Below the pieces are notes generated by a model. That model saw nothing but the letters and a program-made list of their open reading frames with translations. It did not search any database and had not been told where the DNA came from. Made by a program: the position numbers and the translations under genes. Positions 14,478 to 20,826 of a stretch of 32,374 bases of DNA are shown here, in pieces. Location: NCBI GenBank assembly GCA_021323335.1, contig JAJTCN010000077.1, positions 1 to 32,374 of the forward strand. The letters are read 5' to 3'. The DNA comes from Ramlibacter sp. GTDB taxonomy: Bacteria > Pseudomonadota > Gammaproteobacteria > Burkholderiales > Burkholderiaceae_C. The stretch's first letter is position 1. Each line of letters starts with the position of its first letter.

Positions 14478-14553
14478 TTCTAACGTCGGAGTTGACCGGC
14501 GCGCACCGGCAATGCGCCGCGAGACGTATGCTCCCGCGCACGGCTCGCGGCGC
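14478..14553 (-). other. Half attC site (114-bp class, right half deleted)
   Basis: Identical in layout to attC 17296-17409 from TTCTAAC through GGCTCGCGGCGC, then the match ends abruptly at about 14553. The R'' and L'' boxes (GTCGAACGACCTGTTAG) are missing and coding sequence of the 2H gene follows. Confidence 0.88.
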
Positions 14554-15028
14554 GAGAGTTTTCCAGCAAGTCGACCGACGTGCAAGTGCCATGGATTGGC
14601 CCGTTTTGGCGCAGCCACGCTTGCGCCTGTAGCGCCGCAAGTTCCGCGTGTTCGGCGCTTCCATCTGCAACCGTCAGGTGCGGGACGATGCTGTCGTGCG
14701 CGCCGCCGTAGGGAAGGAACTCGGGAAAGGCTCGGGACAGGGCATGCGTCAACGAGATAAACGGCCCTGGAGCGTCCGGCTGCAGATATGCCGTGAGTGG
14801 GAACCGACCGACGCGATGAAGGCAGAAATTAAACGAACTGACGGAGGCAAGAGCGGCGGACGCAATATTCAGGACTCGGCCGTCGATGTGCACGGGATCC
14901 ATGAATGGGACGAGCACCGTGACGTGCGCGGGCACGCCGAGACGGGCGGATGCGTCATACCGGAGCCGCATCTCGCCAACGCAGGACTCGGCTTCAGGTA
15001 CTCGGATGATGAAGGCGCTTACTGCCAC
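14480..15028 (-). pseudogene. 2H phosphoesterase (2'-5' RNA ligase family), 3'-truncated and fused to a half attC
   Basis: The first 158 or so residues form a 2H-superfamily domain with both His-x-Thr motifs, AHVTVLVPF (about residue 34) and PHLTVADGS (about residue 115), which are the catalytic pairs for 2',3'-cyclic or 2'-5' phosphodiester chemistry. After CTSVDLLENS the reading frame enters the half attC, adding about 24 foreign residues before a stop at 14480. A deletion has therefore removed the natural C-terminus together with the R''/L'' half of the attC. The protein could still fold, but the gene is damaged. The start is 4 bases from the cassette edge GGCTAAC (15033). Confidence 0.82.
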
Positions 15029-15032
15029 TGAG

Positions 15033-15119
15033 GGCTAACGTAGAAGTGACCGGCGACCAACAGGCGCGCGCGCAGCGCGCAGACGCCGTTGGGCGTCCGT
15101 GTCGACTGCCATGTTGTAT
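15033..15119 (-). other. attC site (87-bp class, GTTGTAT end)
   Basis: The ends are GGCTAAC and GTTGTAT. The left arm is CGTAGAAGTGACCGG and the centre carries GACGCCGTTGGGCGTCC. It is shared only with attC 16174-16260. Confidence 0.93.
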
Positions 15120-15180
15120 TGAAGGTCCGCGCTTGCCACGAGCCCAAGTATGGCCTGTGACCGCTCCGAGGCGCAATACA
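15113..15180. repeat. 68-bp unit bounded by GTTGTATTG and CAATACA (copy in cassette A)
   Basis: Inverted-repeat ends TGTATTG and CAATACA enclose a core containing AGTATGGCCTGTGA. It differs from the copy at 16254-16321 at five positions, and a third copy is at 7286-7352. Confidence 0.8.
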
Positions 15181-15447
15181 TCGTGCGCATGTCACCCGTA
15201 TGCGTGGTACTGCATTGCTCGACGTCTGGATGCCGCAGGTATCCAGCGGCGCCACGCGATGGTGGCCAGTAGCTACGGAAGTTTGGGCGCCACCAAAGCT
15301 CCAGTACGTGGGCTTGGCTCGCCACGGTCTACCCATCAGACGCGGGCTGGGCGCGCAACTCTATGCCGGCTATATCTGCCTCCGGAGAGTCGGCCTGGCG
15401 CCTGGTGATACTGTGATTGGCTGGGCCTTACCGACCTGCAATACAAC
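15113..15447 (-). other. Gene-less cassette A with TTGTATTG ends
   Basis: A 335-bp cassette bounded by GTTGTAT (15113) and ATACAAC (15441). No ORF with a credible start, ribosome-binding site and stop inside the cassette is present; open frames only run on through the attC. It is a near-duplicate of the cassette at 16254-16586: the block 15174-15267 differs from 16315-16408 at only two of 94 positions, while the half nearer the cassette start is more diverged. It could encode an RNA or carry a regulatory site. Confidence 0.8.
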
Positions 15448-15533
15448 GTCGGAGTTGACCGGCGACCGGCGGGGAGGACCGGAGCGAAGCGAAGGACCGC
15501 CGATGGGCGTCCGTGTCGAACGACCTGTTAGCT
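15441..15533 (-). other. attC site (93-bp class)
   Basis: The ends are ATACAAC and GTTAGCT, with AGCGAAGCGAAGG in the centre. Confidence 0.95.
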
Positions 15534-15534
15534 G

Positions 15535-16158
15535 TCACAGCGGCGGGGGCATGCATGTCGGACGTTTGGCGGCGGCGTCAAGGACTTTGCGCTGAAGTGG
15601 CTGCTGGCCGGAAAGGATGGCTGCGTGCATGCAGCTGACTATGGCCAAACCGTTCGAGTTGCGCAAGACGTCATGGAGCAACTGAACGGGGTAGCCCTCA
15701 TCGTGCCGGCGAATCGGATGAATCCCGGCGTGCGCGAAGGAGTTCAGGGCCTTCCAAGAGTTGTCCTTGAAGCGGGATAACGCATCGTAGGCTGGGGGCG
15801 GCGCCTTCTTCGAGAGGTCCTGCATCATTTCTGCAGTCTGTGGCATGTTCTTCGCCGCCTGCTCAGACTCCAAGGAGAGCGTGGCAGTGAGCTTGGAGAG
15901 GTGGTCGTCAGACGCAGCGTATAGCAACCATATAGAGCGTGCCAGTGCTTCAAACTGGGCTCGGTGGACAACTGTCGCAGACGGCAGAAGCCCAGAGCTC
16001 AGCAGAGTTCTCGTGGAGTGCCAATGTTCCAGGGAAAGTGAGCACGCGACATCGCTGGTCTTGATACGAGGCGAGTCGTCGAAGAGTGGAACGTCAACCA
16101 GCTCGAGGATCTCCGTGGCCAGAGCATTAGATTCGTCGAAGATCGTTGAGATGGACAC
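15535..16158 (-). CDS. DUF6988-like helical protein, cassette-borne
   Basis: About 207 residues from a GTG at 16158; upstream in-frame codons lie in the attC and the neighbouring cassette and are rejected. The protein is soluble and helical. The block VVHRAQFEALARSIWLLYAA (about residues 64-83) and the later DALSRFKDNSWKALNSFAHAG with a following His-rich turn resemble DUF6988-type proteins, whose role is unknown; this is a tentative assignment. Cassette ends AGCTAAC/GTTAGCT match exactly. It lies between the two duplicate gene-less cassettes. Confidence 0.72.
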   Translation of the reverse strand: MSISTIFDESNALATEILELVDVPLFDDSPRIKTSDVACSLSLEHWHSTRTLLSSGLLPSATVVHRAQFEALARSIWLLYAASDDHLSKLTATLSLESEQAAKNMPQTAEMMQDLSKKAPPPAYDALSRFKDNSWKALNSFAHAGIHPIRRHDEGYPVQLLHDVLRNSNGLAIVSCMHAAILSGQQPLQRKVLDAAAKRPTCMPPPL

Positions 16159-16173
16159 GACAGTTTTTGTGAC

Positions 16174-16260
16174 AGCTAACGTAAAAGTGACCGGCGACCA
16201 ACAGGTGCGACCGCAGGGAGCGGACGCCGTTGGGCGTCCGAGTCGACTGCCATGTTGTAT
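16174..16260 (-). other. attC site (87-bp class, GTTGTAT end)
   Basis: The ends are AGCTAAC and GTTGTAT, with GACGCCGTTGGGCGTCC in the centre. It is the sister site of 15033-15119. Confidence 0.93.
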
Positions 16261-16321
16261 TGAAGGTCCGCGCTGCCCATGAGGCCAAGTATGGCCTGTG
16301 ACCGCTCCGAGGTGCAATACA
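16254..16321. repeat. 68-bp unit bounded by GTTGTATTG and CAATACA (copy in cassette B)
   Basis: The same inverted-repeat ends and core as 15113-15180, with five differences. Confidence 0.8.
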
Positions 16322-16586
16322 TCGTGCGCATGTCGCCCGTATGCGTGGTACTGCATTGCTCGACGTCTGGATGCCGCAGGTATCCAGCGGCGCCACGCGA
16401 TAGTGGCCTGGAGCTACGGAAGTCGGAGCGCCACCCAAGCTCCAGCACGAAGGCTTGGCTCGTCAAGGTGTACCCATAGACGTGGGCGGGGCGCGGAACC
16501 CCGTGCCGGATACCGTGCCGCCGGAGAGTCGGTCCGGCGCATGAAGATAGCGAGATCGGCTGGGCCTTACCGACCTGCAATACAAC
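16254..16586 (-). other. Gene-less cassette B with TTGTATTG ends
   Basis: A 333-bp cassette bounded by GTTGTAT (16254) and ATACAAC (16580), closely related to cassette A (15113-15447). The strongest conservation is 16315-16408. The start-proximal end (GGCTGGGCCTTACCGACCTG) is also shared. No convincing ORF is contained within it. It may be an RNA gene or promoter cassette (inference). Confidence 0.8.
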
Positions 16587-16693
16587 GTGAAGGTGACCGG
16601 CACGTTGCGGCAAGGGGCCGCACGGTGCACGATATCCAACGGCGCCGTGCGGCCCCTTGCCGCAACGTGTCCGAGTCGACCGACCTGTTAGGC
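16580..16693 (-). other. attC site (114-bp class)
   Basis: The ends are ATACAAC and GTTAGGC. The very long palindrome is ACGTTGCGGCAAGGGGCCG against GGCCCCTTGCCGCAACGT. Confidence 0.95.
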
Positions 16694-17284
16694 ATCGCGT
16701 CCGCCATCCTTCAGCCTCGCCTTTAGGAACTTGCCAGACCCGCCGACTAGCTCGCTTCTATTAAGGAGTCTGCCTTGGAAATGGAAGCTACGATCAATCC
16801 GCACGATAAGCAACTGTTCAAAGTCCCCTTGACTCTTGACGCGTACGAGATCGCCACTTCTCTCAGGAGAGATTGTCTTCACCTCAACCAGTTTTCCCGC
16901 AATGGTTCCGTCGGAACCCGCCTTATGAGTTCCGTGCCGACGCAATCCGAACTTGAGCTCAGCGTAGATCTCTCCGAGCTCGCCCCAGACCTGTAGATAC
17001 CTGCCCGTGTTCTTGAAGTGACGCGATGCACAGTCAACCAAGTCCCGGAAGATCTCTGTCTGCTCGACGGCGTTAAAGGGAAAGCCATCTCTGCTTTGAA
17101 AGGGCTCGTCTGGCTTGACCGAGTAAGCGTCCTCCCCGGGCGCGCCTTTGAGCTTTGACTCGACCCACTCTCTGCTTATGTACTCCCACTCCCACGGCGC
17201 TGCGCCCGAGCCCGCTGCATCGGCAATCTCCTCTGCGCTGTACCCACGGTCGTGCATTTCGTAGAGAAAGTCCCAATCGCTCAT
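16688..17284 (-). CDS. PD-(D/E)XK nuclease-like protein, cassette-borne
   Basis: A 198-residue protein. The N-terminal third has a helical segment (MHDRGYSAEEIADAAGSG) that looks like a small DNA-binding or adaptor domain. The C-terminal domain contains GELGEIYAELKFGLRRHGTH, then GSDGTIAGKLVEVKTISPER. The Asp followed by Glu-x-Lys (D...EVK, about residues 133-143) is the PD-(D/E)XK catalytic pattern, and the preceding Glu on the helix (GEIYAELKF) is also typical. It is possibly a restriction or defence nuclease, but no methyltransferase is nearby. The fold call is by motif only. Stop in the R'' core; ends GTTAGGC/GCCTAAC. Confidence 0.75.
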   Translation of the reverse strand: MSDWDFLYEMHDRGYSAEEIADAAGSGAAPWEWEYISREWVESKLKGAPGEDAYSVKPDEPFQSRDGFPFNAVEQTEIFRDLVDCASRHFKNTGRYLQVWGELGEIYAELKFGLRRHGTHKAGSDGTIAGKLVEVKTISPERSGDLVRVKSQGDFEQLLIVRIDRSFHFQGRLLNRSELVGGSGKFLKARLKDGGRDA

Positions 17285-17295
17285 GGTCTTCTGTT

Positions 17296-17409
17296 GCCTA
17301 ACGTCGGAGTTGACCGGCACGCACCGGCAAGGCGCCGCGAGACGTATGCTCCCGCGCACGACTCGCGGCGCCTTGCCGGTGCGTGTCCGCGTCGAACGAC
17401 CTGTTAGAC
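17296..17409 (-). other. attC site (114-bp class)
   Basis: The ends are GCCTAAC and GTTAGAC. It is the intact counterpart of the half site at 14478-14553. Confidence 0.95.
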
Positions 17410-17412
17410 CGC

Positions 17413-18042
17413 TCAGAAGCTGCGCTCATAAGGGTACTCCTGCGGCCACTGGCCATTCAAAAGGAGCCATGACCTTGAAATCGGCTTCGCTCCGCTTCTG
17501 AATTCATCGTCGACAGCCAGCCGTAGCGACTCGGAGCCCAAGGTGGCCTCATCTAGCGCGAACGCAAACAAACACTGCTGGTTCGGCGCAACAGCGGCGA
17601 ACTCGTCACCGTGGAAGTTTTCCTTCATCGACTCGTACAGCGCTCCGATCATCAGGCCACCGGCGGGCGCCATCCAGTTTCCTCGAGCGCCTCCGATTTG
17701 GGTGCCGTCCTTGAGAGTGGCTATGCCAATTTCGAACTCTTGGCGCTGATACGCGCCGGCGAGGTTGTGGGCGGCGATGTCAAAGGCGCTCTCGGCGGTT
17801 TCACCCACCGCTTCAAGATCCTGAGGTCGCAAGTTCCGCACGGTGCCCGAACCGTCCACAACGAGCACCATTCGCACGTCGTCGGAGAAGGCCCAAGTAA
17901 ATAGGGAGTCTTCGCCAACGTACTCCACCCAGCTGTTTGGCACGACATATGGGTACACCAGGTCCAAGTGCTTCCGCGCGAACTCAGTGTCCAAGCCGCG
18001 CGGGGGAGACGGTGGAGAAATGGAGAAGCGGTAGTTGATCAT
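17413..18042 (-). CDS. Hypothetical protein with DUF1444-like N-terminal half, cassette-borne
   Basis: A 209-residue soluble protein. The region HLDLVYPYVVPNSWVEYV followed by VRMVLVVDGSGTVRNLRPQD and a helix ending in DIAAHNLAGAY (about residues 25-97) recalls the DUF1444/YtpQ plan of a strand pair, then a helix with a conserved Asn-Leu. The C-terminal half has beta-rich blocks (QCLFAFALDEATLGSESLRL) and a final WLLLNGQWPQEYPYE. The family link is weak. Cassette ends GTTAGAC/GTCTAAC match. Confidence 0.68.
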   Translation of the reverse strand: MINYRFSISPPSPPRGLDTEFARKHLDLVYPYVVPNSWVEYVGEDSLFTWAFSDDVRMVLVVDGSGTVRNLRPQDLEAVGETAESAFDIAAHNLAGAYQRQEFEIGIATLKDGTQIGGARGNWMAPAGGLMIGALYESMKENFHGDEFAAVAPNQQCLFAFALDEATLGSESLRLAVDDEFRSGAKPISRSWLLLNGQWPQEYPYERSF

Positions 18043-18058
18043 CAGGTTGCCCAGTGCG

Positions 18059-18151
18059 GTCTAACGTCGGAGTTGACCGGCGACCTGCGGTGAGGACCGG
18101 AGCGAAGCGAAGGACCGCCGTTGGGCGTCCGTGTCGAACGACCAGTTAGAC
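18059..18151 (-). other. attC site (93-bp class)
   Basis: The ends are GTCTAAC and GTTAGAC. The right arm reads GACCAGTTAGAC instead of GACCTGTTAGAC, a single change. Confidence 0.95.
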
Positions 18152-18424
18152 CAAGCCCGCGTTGAACTCACGGAATGGTGGTGCGCAGAGGGCGGCATAG
18201 GACTGAACGTTAGCGTGCCGGCCGTGGATTGCCAACCCCGCATCACGTGGAATCGCCCAAATGCAGGCTGCGCCCAACGGGCGCGTGCTTCTGAGGCACC
18301 AACCGCCGACCCCCAGAGAGTGACCAAGCTTGCCAGCGAGCTATGCGCGGCTGGAAGGCAGAGGACGTCGACCTGGTGGCACCCGCATCACCCGAACACG
18401 GGTTCATGCCTCTTGCGGTCTAAC
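18145..18424 (-). other. Gene-less cassette of 280 bp
   Basis: Bounded by GTTAGAC (18145) and GTCTAAC (18418). Open frames exist on both strands, but they either begin in the attC or run through it, and none has a credible ribosome-binding site. A short direct repeat, GTGATGCGGG on the minus strand, occurs twice. I see no homology with gene-less cassettes A and B. Confidence 0.6.
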
Positions 18425-18531
18425 GTCGGAGTTGACCGGCACGCACCGGCGGGGCGCCGCGAGGCCTATGCTCACCAGCAGGGTTCGCGGCGCCCTGCCG
18501 GTGCGTGTCCGCGTCGAACGACCTGTTAGAC
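18418..18531 (-). other. attC site (114-bp class)
   Basis: The ends are GTCTAAC and GTTAGAC. The palindromic centre contains GGGGCGCCGCGAGG against TTCGCGGCGCCCTG. Confidence 0.95.
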
Positions 18532-18586
18532 CGCGTGTCCGAAGCAACGCAGAATCTGTAGGCTTCGCTCAACTCTGAATAGAGGC

Positions 18587-18874
18587 TCATGCCTTCGCCA
18601 CTGACACGAACCGCAGTTTGTCAAAGAAGTCCCCTGCGAATGCCGCCTTCAGGAGAGCACAAAGCTCAACCGAGGTTATCGGTGTCCCCGTAGAAACTTC
18701 AAAGGCTGAATCAGTGCGCGCGACTTCGTCAACGCCTTCGATGGCGGAGACCTCCTCGCGGAACGCGTCGAGATACATGGAGTAGTCTTCAGGATCGGGT
18801 AGTGCACCGACGCTTGGTCCGAGGTCCTCAGTGCTGAGGGGCCGGACCAACAAAACGAATTTGATGCTCGTCAC
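18587..18874 (-). CDS. Small soluble hypothetical protein, second gene of a two-gene cassette
   Basis: From a GTG at 18874 (GAAGG five bases upstream) the product is 95 residues, soluble, with an alternating strand/helix pattern: IKFVLLVRPL, a helix YSMYLDAFREEVSAIEGV, and a C-terminal helix ELCALLKAAFAGDFFDKL. This could be a small ferredoxin-like alpha/beta fold. No family is recognised. It begins 11 bases after the stop of the membrane gene upstream. About 55 bp without a gene separate its stop from the attC. Confidence 0.62.
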   Translation of the reverse strand: MTSIKFVLLVRPLSTEDLGPSVGALPDPEDYSMYLDAFREEVSAIEGVDEVARTDSAFEVSTGTPITSVELCALLKAAFAGDFFDKLRFVSVAKA

Positions 18875-18885
18875 AGGCGCCTTCG

Positions 18886-19080
18886 CTATTCGTTGTTCGG
18901 ATTCTTTATGCCCGCAGATCCGTCCCGATGAAACTCCATGTACAGGAGCACCAGGGCCCAAGGAATGCCCCCCAGAAGGATCCCTGTAGGGGGAAACAGG
19001 GCGTAGGGGATGGTCACTCCCCAGATGATCCACCGCTGCTTCTTATTCAGGCCGTCGTACCAAGCGCGCAACTTCTTCAT
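18886..19080 (-). CDS. Small two-segment membrane protein, first gene of a two-gene cassette
   Basis: A 64-residue protein. The basic N-terminus (MKKLRAWYDGLNKKQRW) is followed by a hydrophobic hairpin (IIWGVTIPYALFPPTGILLG, then IPWALVLLYMEF) and a polar tail. Longer readings upstream run into the attC and are rejected. It is probably co-transcribed with the 95-residue gene. The function is unknown. Confidence 0.62.
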   Translation of the reverse strand: MKKLRAWYDGLNKKQRWIIWGVTIPYALFPPTGILLGGIPWALVLLYMEFHRDGSAGIKNPNNE

Positions 19081-19136
19081 GTGTACCGCTCTAAGATGCG
19101 AGACAGAGTATTGATGAGCAACCAGTGTATAGCGCG

Positions 19137-19250
19137 GTCTAACGTCGGAGTTGACCGGCACGCAACGGAATTGCGCCGCGAGGCGTAAGCTCGCCAGCAC
19201 GCTTCGCGGCGCAATGCCGGCGCGTGTCCGCGTCGAACAGCCTGTTAGGC
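19137..19250 (-). other. attC site (114-bp class), first attC of the array
   Basis: The ends are GTCTAAC and GTTAGGC. The centre contains GAATTGCGCCGCGAGGCG against TTCGCGGCGCAATGCCGG. Confidence 0.95.
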
Positions 19251-19272
19251 AGCACTCCGAGTTCCTCTTCGG

Positions 19273-19629
19273 CTAGTCCAGGAAAATGATGCGGTGTGCC
19301 ATGACCGCGACGAAAATGATGAACACCTGTATAGGGAAGACGAGGATCCATGCGATCTCAGTGTCTTTATAGCCTCTAGCCAGAAGGCTGGCCATCCAAA
19401 CGCAAAACCCAACTAGGGCGAGATTTCCGGCGATGAGAGAGACAAGCCAGATGGAAAACCTCGCACGCTTGGCTGCCAGGACTAAGGCAGCTATGAACAG
19501 GACAGCAGCGCACCAGGCGTAATTCGGCCAGAAATACATCCACTGTGGCGAATTTCCGATCTCGCTTGAGTAGAGAAAGAACGTCAATCCAGGCAAGGCG
19601 AGGAGCAGTCCGATCACCGTGATTCTCAT
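19273..19629 (-). CDS. Four-segment membrane protein, first cassette next to attI
   Basis: A 118-residue protein with four hydrophobic segments. It starts MRITVIGLLLALPGLTFFLY and ends VFIIFVAVMAHRIIFLD. Short basic turns (AAKRARFS) separate the helices. The start at 19629 is 7 bases from the cassette edge GCCTAAC (19636). Being first in the array, it should be the newest insertion and the best expressed if a cassette promoter is active. No family is recognised. Confidence 0.7.
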   Translation of the reverse strand: MRITVIGLLLALPGLTFFLYSSEIGNSPQWMYFWPNYAWCAAVLFIAALVLAAKRARFSIWLVSLIAGNLALVGFCVWMASLLARGYKDTEIAWILVFPIQVFIIFVAVMAHRIIFLD

Positions 19630-19644
19630 CGTGCGGCCTAACGT

Positions 19645-19672
19645 AATATAGACAGCGGCTTCAAACCCACAA
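19645..19672 (-). promoter_or_regulatory. Possible cassette promoter (Pc)
   Basis: On the minus strand TTGTGG (19672-19667) and TATATT (19650-19645) are separated by 16 bp and point into the first cassette. The -10 is good and the -35 weak. The transcription start would fall at the cassette edge. It is a candidate by pattern only. Confidence 0.35.
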
Positions 19673-19887
19673 CCCCGCACCCACGAGATCCGCAATCCCG
19701 CACTTGCCGGATAACGTAGCCAGGGCCTGGCTCGGTAACTCGTTGCCGCGTCACAGCTTTCCGTCGGTCGTGCCGGATATCAGCTCCAATAAATCCGGAG
19801 CCAAGACCCCGCGGACCCGGACCTGCCTTCCCGCATTTGTGAACCTCTCGTTCCATGCCTCTCCTCCTCCAAATGCGGGAGCTTTGC

Positions 19888-19915
19888 TTGAAGCCGTGGC
19901 GCATCGAGCTACACT
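19888..19915 (+). promoter_or_regulatory. Possible integrase promoter
   Basis: TTGAAG (19888-19893) and TACACT (19910-19915) lie 16 bp apart. The -10 overlaps the LexA box at 19914-19929, a layout that would allow repression. Both hexamers are imperfect. Confidence 0.35.
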
Positions 19916-19929
19916 GCATTTTCATACAG
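19914..19929. promoter_or_regulatory. LexA (SOS) box upstream of the integrase
   Basis: CTGCATTTTCATACAG fits the CTG-N10-CAG consensus for proteobacterial LexA. It lies 3 bases before the integrase ATG and over the candidate -10. Integron integrases are commonly repressed by LexA and induced by DNA damage. Confidence 0.75.
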
Positions 19930-19932
19930 CCC

Positions 19933-20822
19933 ATGGCTCCCGTGCCCTCTCATACCCTCCCCACCCTCCACTCCACGCGCCTGCTGGACCAGGTGCGCGA
20001 GCGGGTGCGCTATTTGCACTATAGCCTTCGCACCGAGGAGGCCTACGTGTACTGGGTGCGCTTCTTCGTTCGATGGCATGGCCTGAAGCATCCGCGCGAC
20101 ATGGGCGCTGCGGAGGTTCAGTCCTTCCTCACCATGCTTGCCACGCAAGCCGCATTCCCACCGTGCTGTCGACCGATGAAATCGCTCGCCTGCTCGGTTC
20201 CATGGAGGGAGAGATCCGCGTCGTCAGTCGCCTGTTGTACGGCACCGGCATGCGCTTGATGGAGGTGCTGCGCCTGCGCACCAAGGACGTCGACTTCGAC
20301 CGGCAGGTCATCGTGGTGCGGGAGGCCAAGGGCAAAAAGGACCGCGTCGTCATGCTGCCCGCGTCCATCGCGGACGAGTTGCGCGCGCAGCTCGCGTCGG
20401 CCAGGGACTTGTGGCAGCGGGATCGTCGCGCCGGCTACGGCGGCGTCGAGGTGCCGCATGCCCTGGAGCGAAAGTACCCGAAGGTCGGTCAGACCTGGGG
20501 ATGGTTCTGGGTCTTTCCCTCCCAGTCCGTGTCCACCGACCCGCAAACCGGCGAGATCCGCCGCCATCACCTCTACGAGGCGCGGCTTCAACGCGCGATC
20601 AAGAAGGCCATTGCTTCGGCGGACATTCACAAGCGTGTGTCGGCGCACACCCTGCGCCACAGTTTCGCCACGCACCTGCTGCAGTCGGGCACGGACATTC
20701 GCACCGTGCAGGAGTTGCTGGGCCACAGCGACGTGAGCACCACGATGATCTACCCCCACGTGCTGAAGATGGCGGCGGGCAAGACGGCGAGCCCGCTGGA
20801 TGCCATCCGGCAGGGCGAGTGA
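19933..20822 (+). pseudogene. intI: Integron integrase intI, inactivated by an internal deletion and frameshift
   Basis: The N-terminal part (19933 to about 20145) reads [20 protein letters not shown], typical of IntI core-binding domains, through SFLTMLAT. The C-terminal part (about 20151-20822) resumes in another frame at [10 protein letters not shown]. It carries the catalytic Arg ([13 protein letters not shown]), the IntI-specific extra patch (ALERKYPKVGQTWGWFWVFP), HTLRHSFATH, LLGHSDVSTT and the Tyr nucleophile (MIYPHVL). About 40 codons that normally join the halves are missing, and the frame change implies a deletion of 3n+1 bases. Intact IntI proteins are about 320-340 residues; here about 295 remain in two frames. 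Its stop is 4 bases from the convergent hemolysin III gene. Confidence 0.92.
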
Positions 20823-20826
20823 TCAA

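Larger units (their letters stand above)
19636..19932. promoter_or_regulatory. attI region and integrase leader
   Basis: About 297 bp between the first cassette edge (GCCTAAC, 19636-19642) and the integrase start. No ORF of note is present. It should contain attI with its simple recombination site at the left edge, the integrase promoter and possibly the cassette promoter. A 10-bp perfect inverted repeat, CCCGCATTTG (19830-19839) and CAAATGCGGG (19870-19879), is the most striking structure. AATAAATCCGG near 19788-19798 is an AT-rich island. Confidence 0.75.
3479..20822. mobile_element. Chromosomal integron: integrase pseudogene, attI region and about 27 cassettes
   Basis: The integrase reads rightward (19933-20822) and the cassettes read leftward from attI, the usual divergent arrangement. 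Cassettes are separated by attC sites with the shared arms CGTCGGAGTTGACCGG on the left and GTCGAACGACCTGTTAG on the right. Seventeen attC sites between 8443 and 19250 are intact and belong to a few length classes, which is the homogeneity expected of sedentary chromosomal integrons rather than mobile ones. One further site in that span (14478) is cut in half. Five more sites left of 8443 are eroded. I saw no transposase, resolvase, qac or sul gene. The distal limit is the R''-like 7-mer GTCAGGC at 3479-3485. Confidence 0.95.

Noticed and set aside
15019..15336. Open frames across gene-less cassette A and its attC (and the equivalents at 16127-16438)
   Set aside because: They begin in or run through the attC and have no ribosome-binding site. 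The differences between A and B show no coding pattern.
8443..19250. Regularly spaced repeats that could suggest a CRISPR array
   Set aside because: The repeats are 87-114 bp, palindromic and spaced by gene-length cassettes, which is the attC pattern. No cas gene is present.
20138..20155. Integrase frameshift as a simple sequencing error
   Set aside because: A single-base error would not remove about 40 conserved codons. The gap in homology is real unless the assembly collapsed a repeat.
3479..20822. Mobile (class 1-like) integron
   Set aside because: There is no transposase, qacE or sul gene and no resistance cassette. The array is long with homogeneous attC sites, the mark of a sedentary integron.
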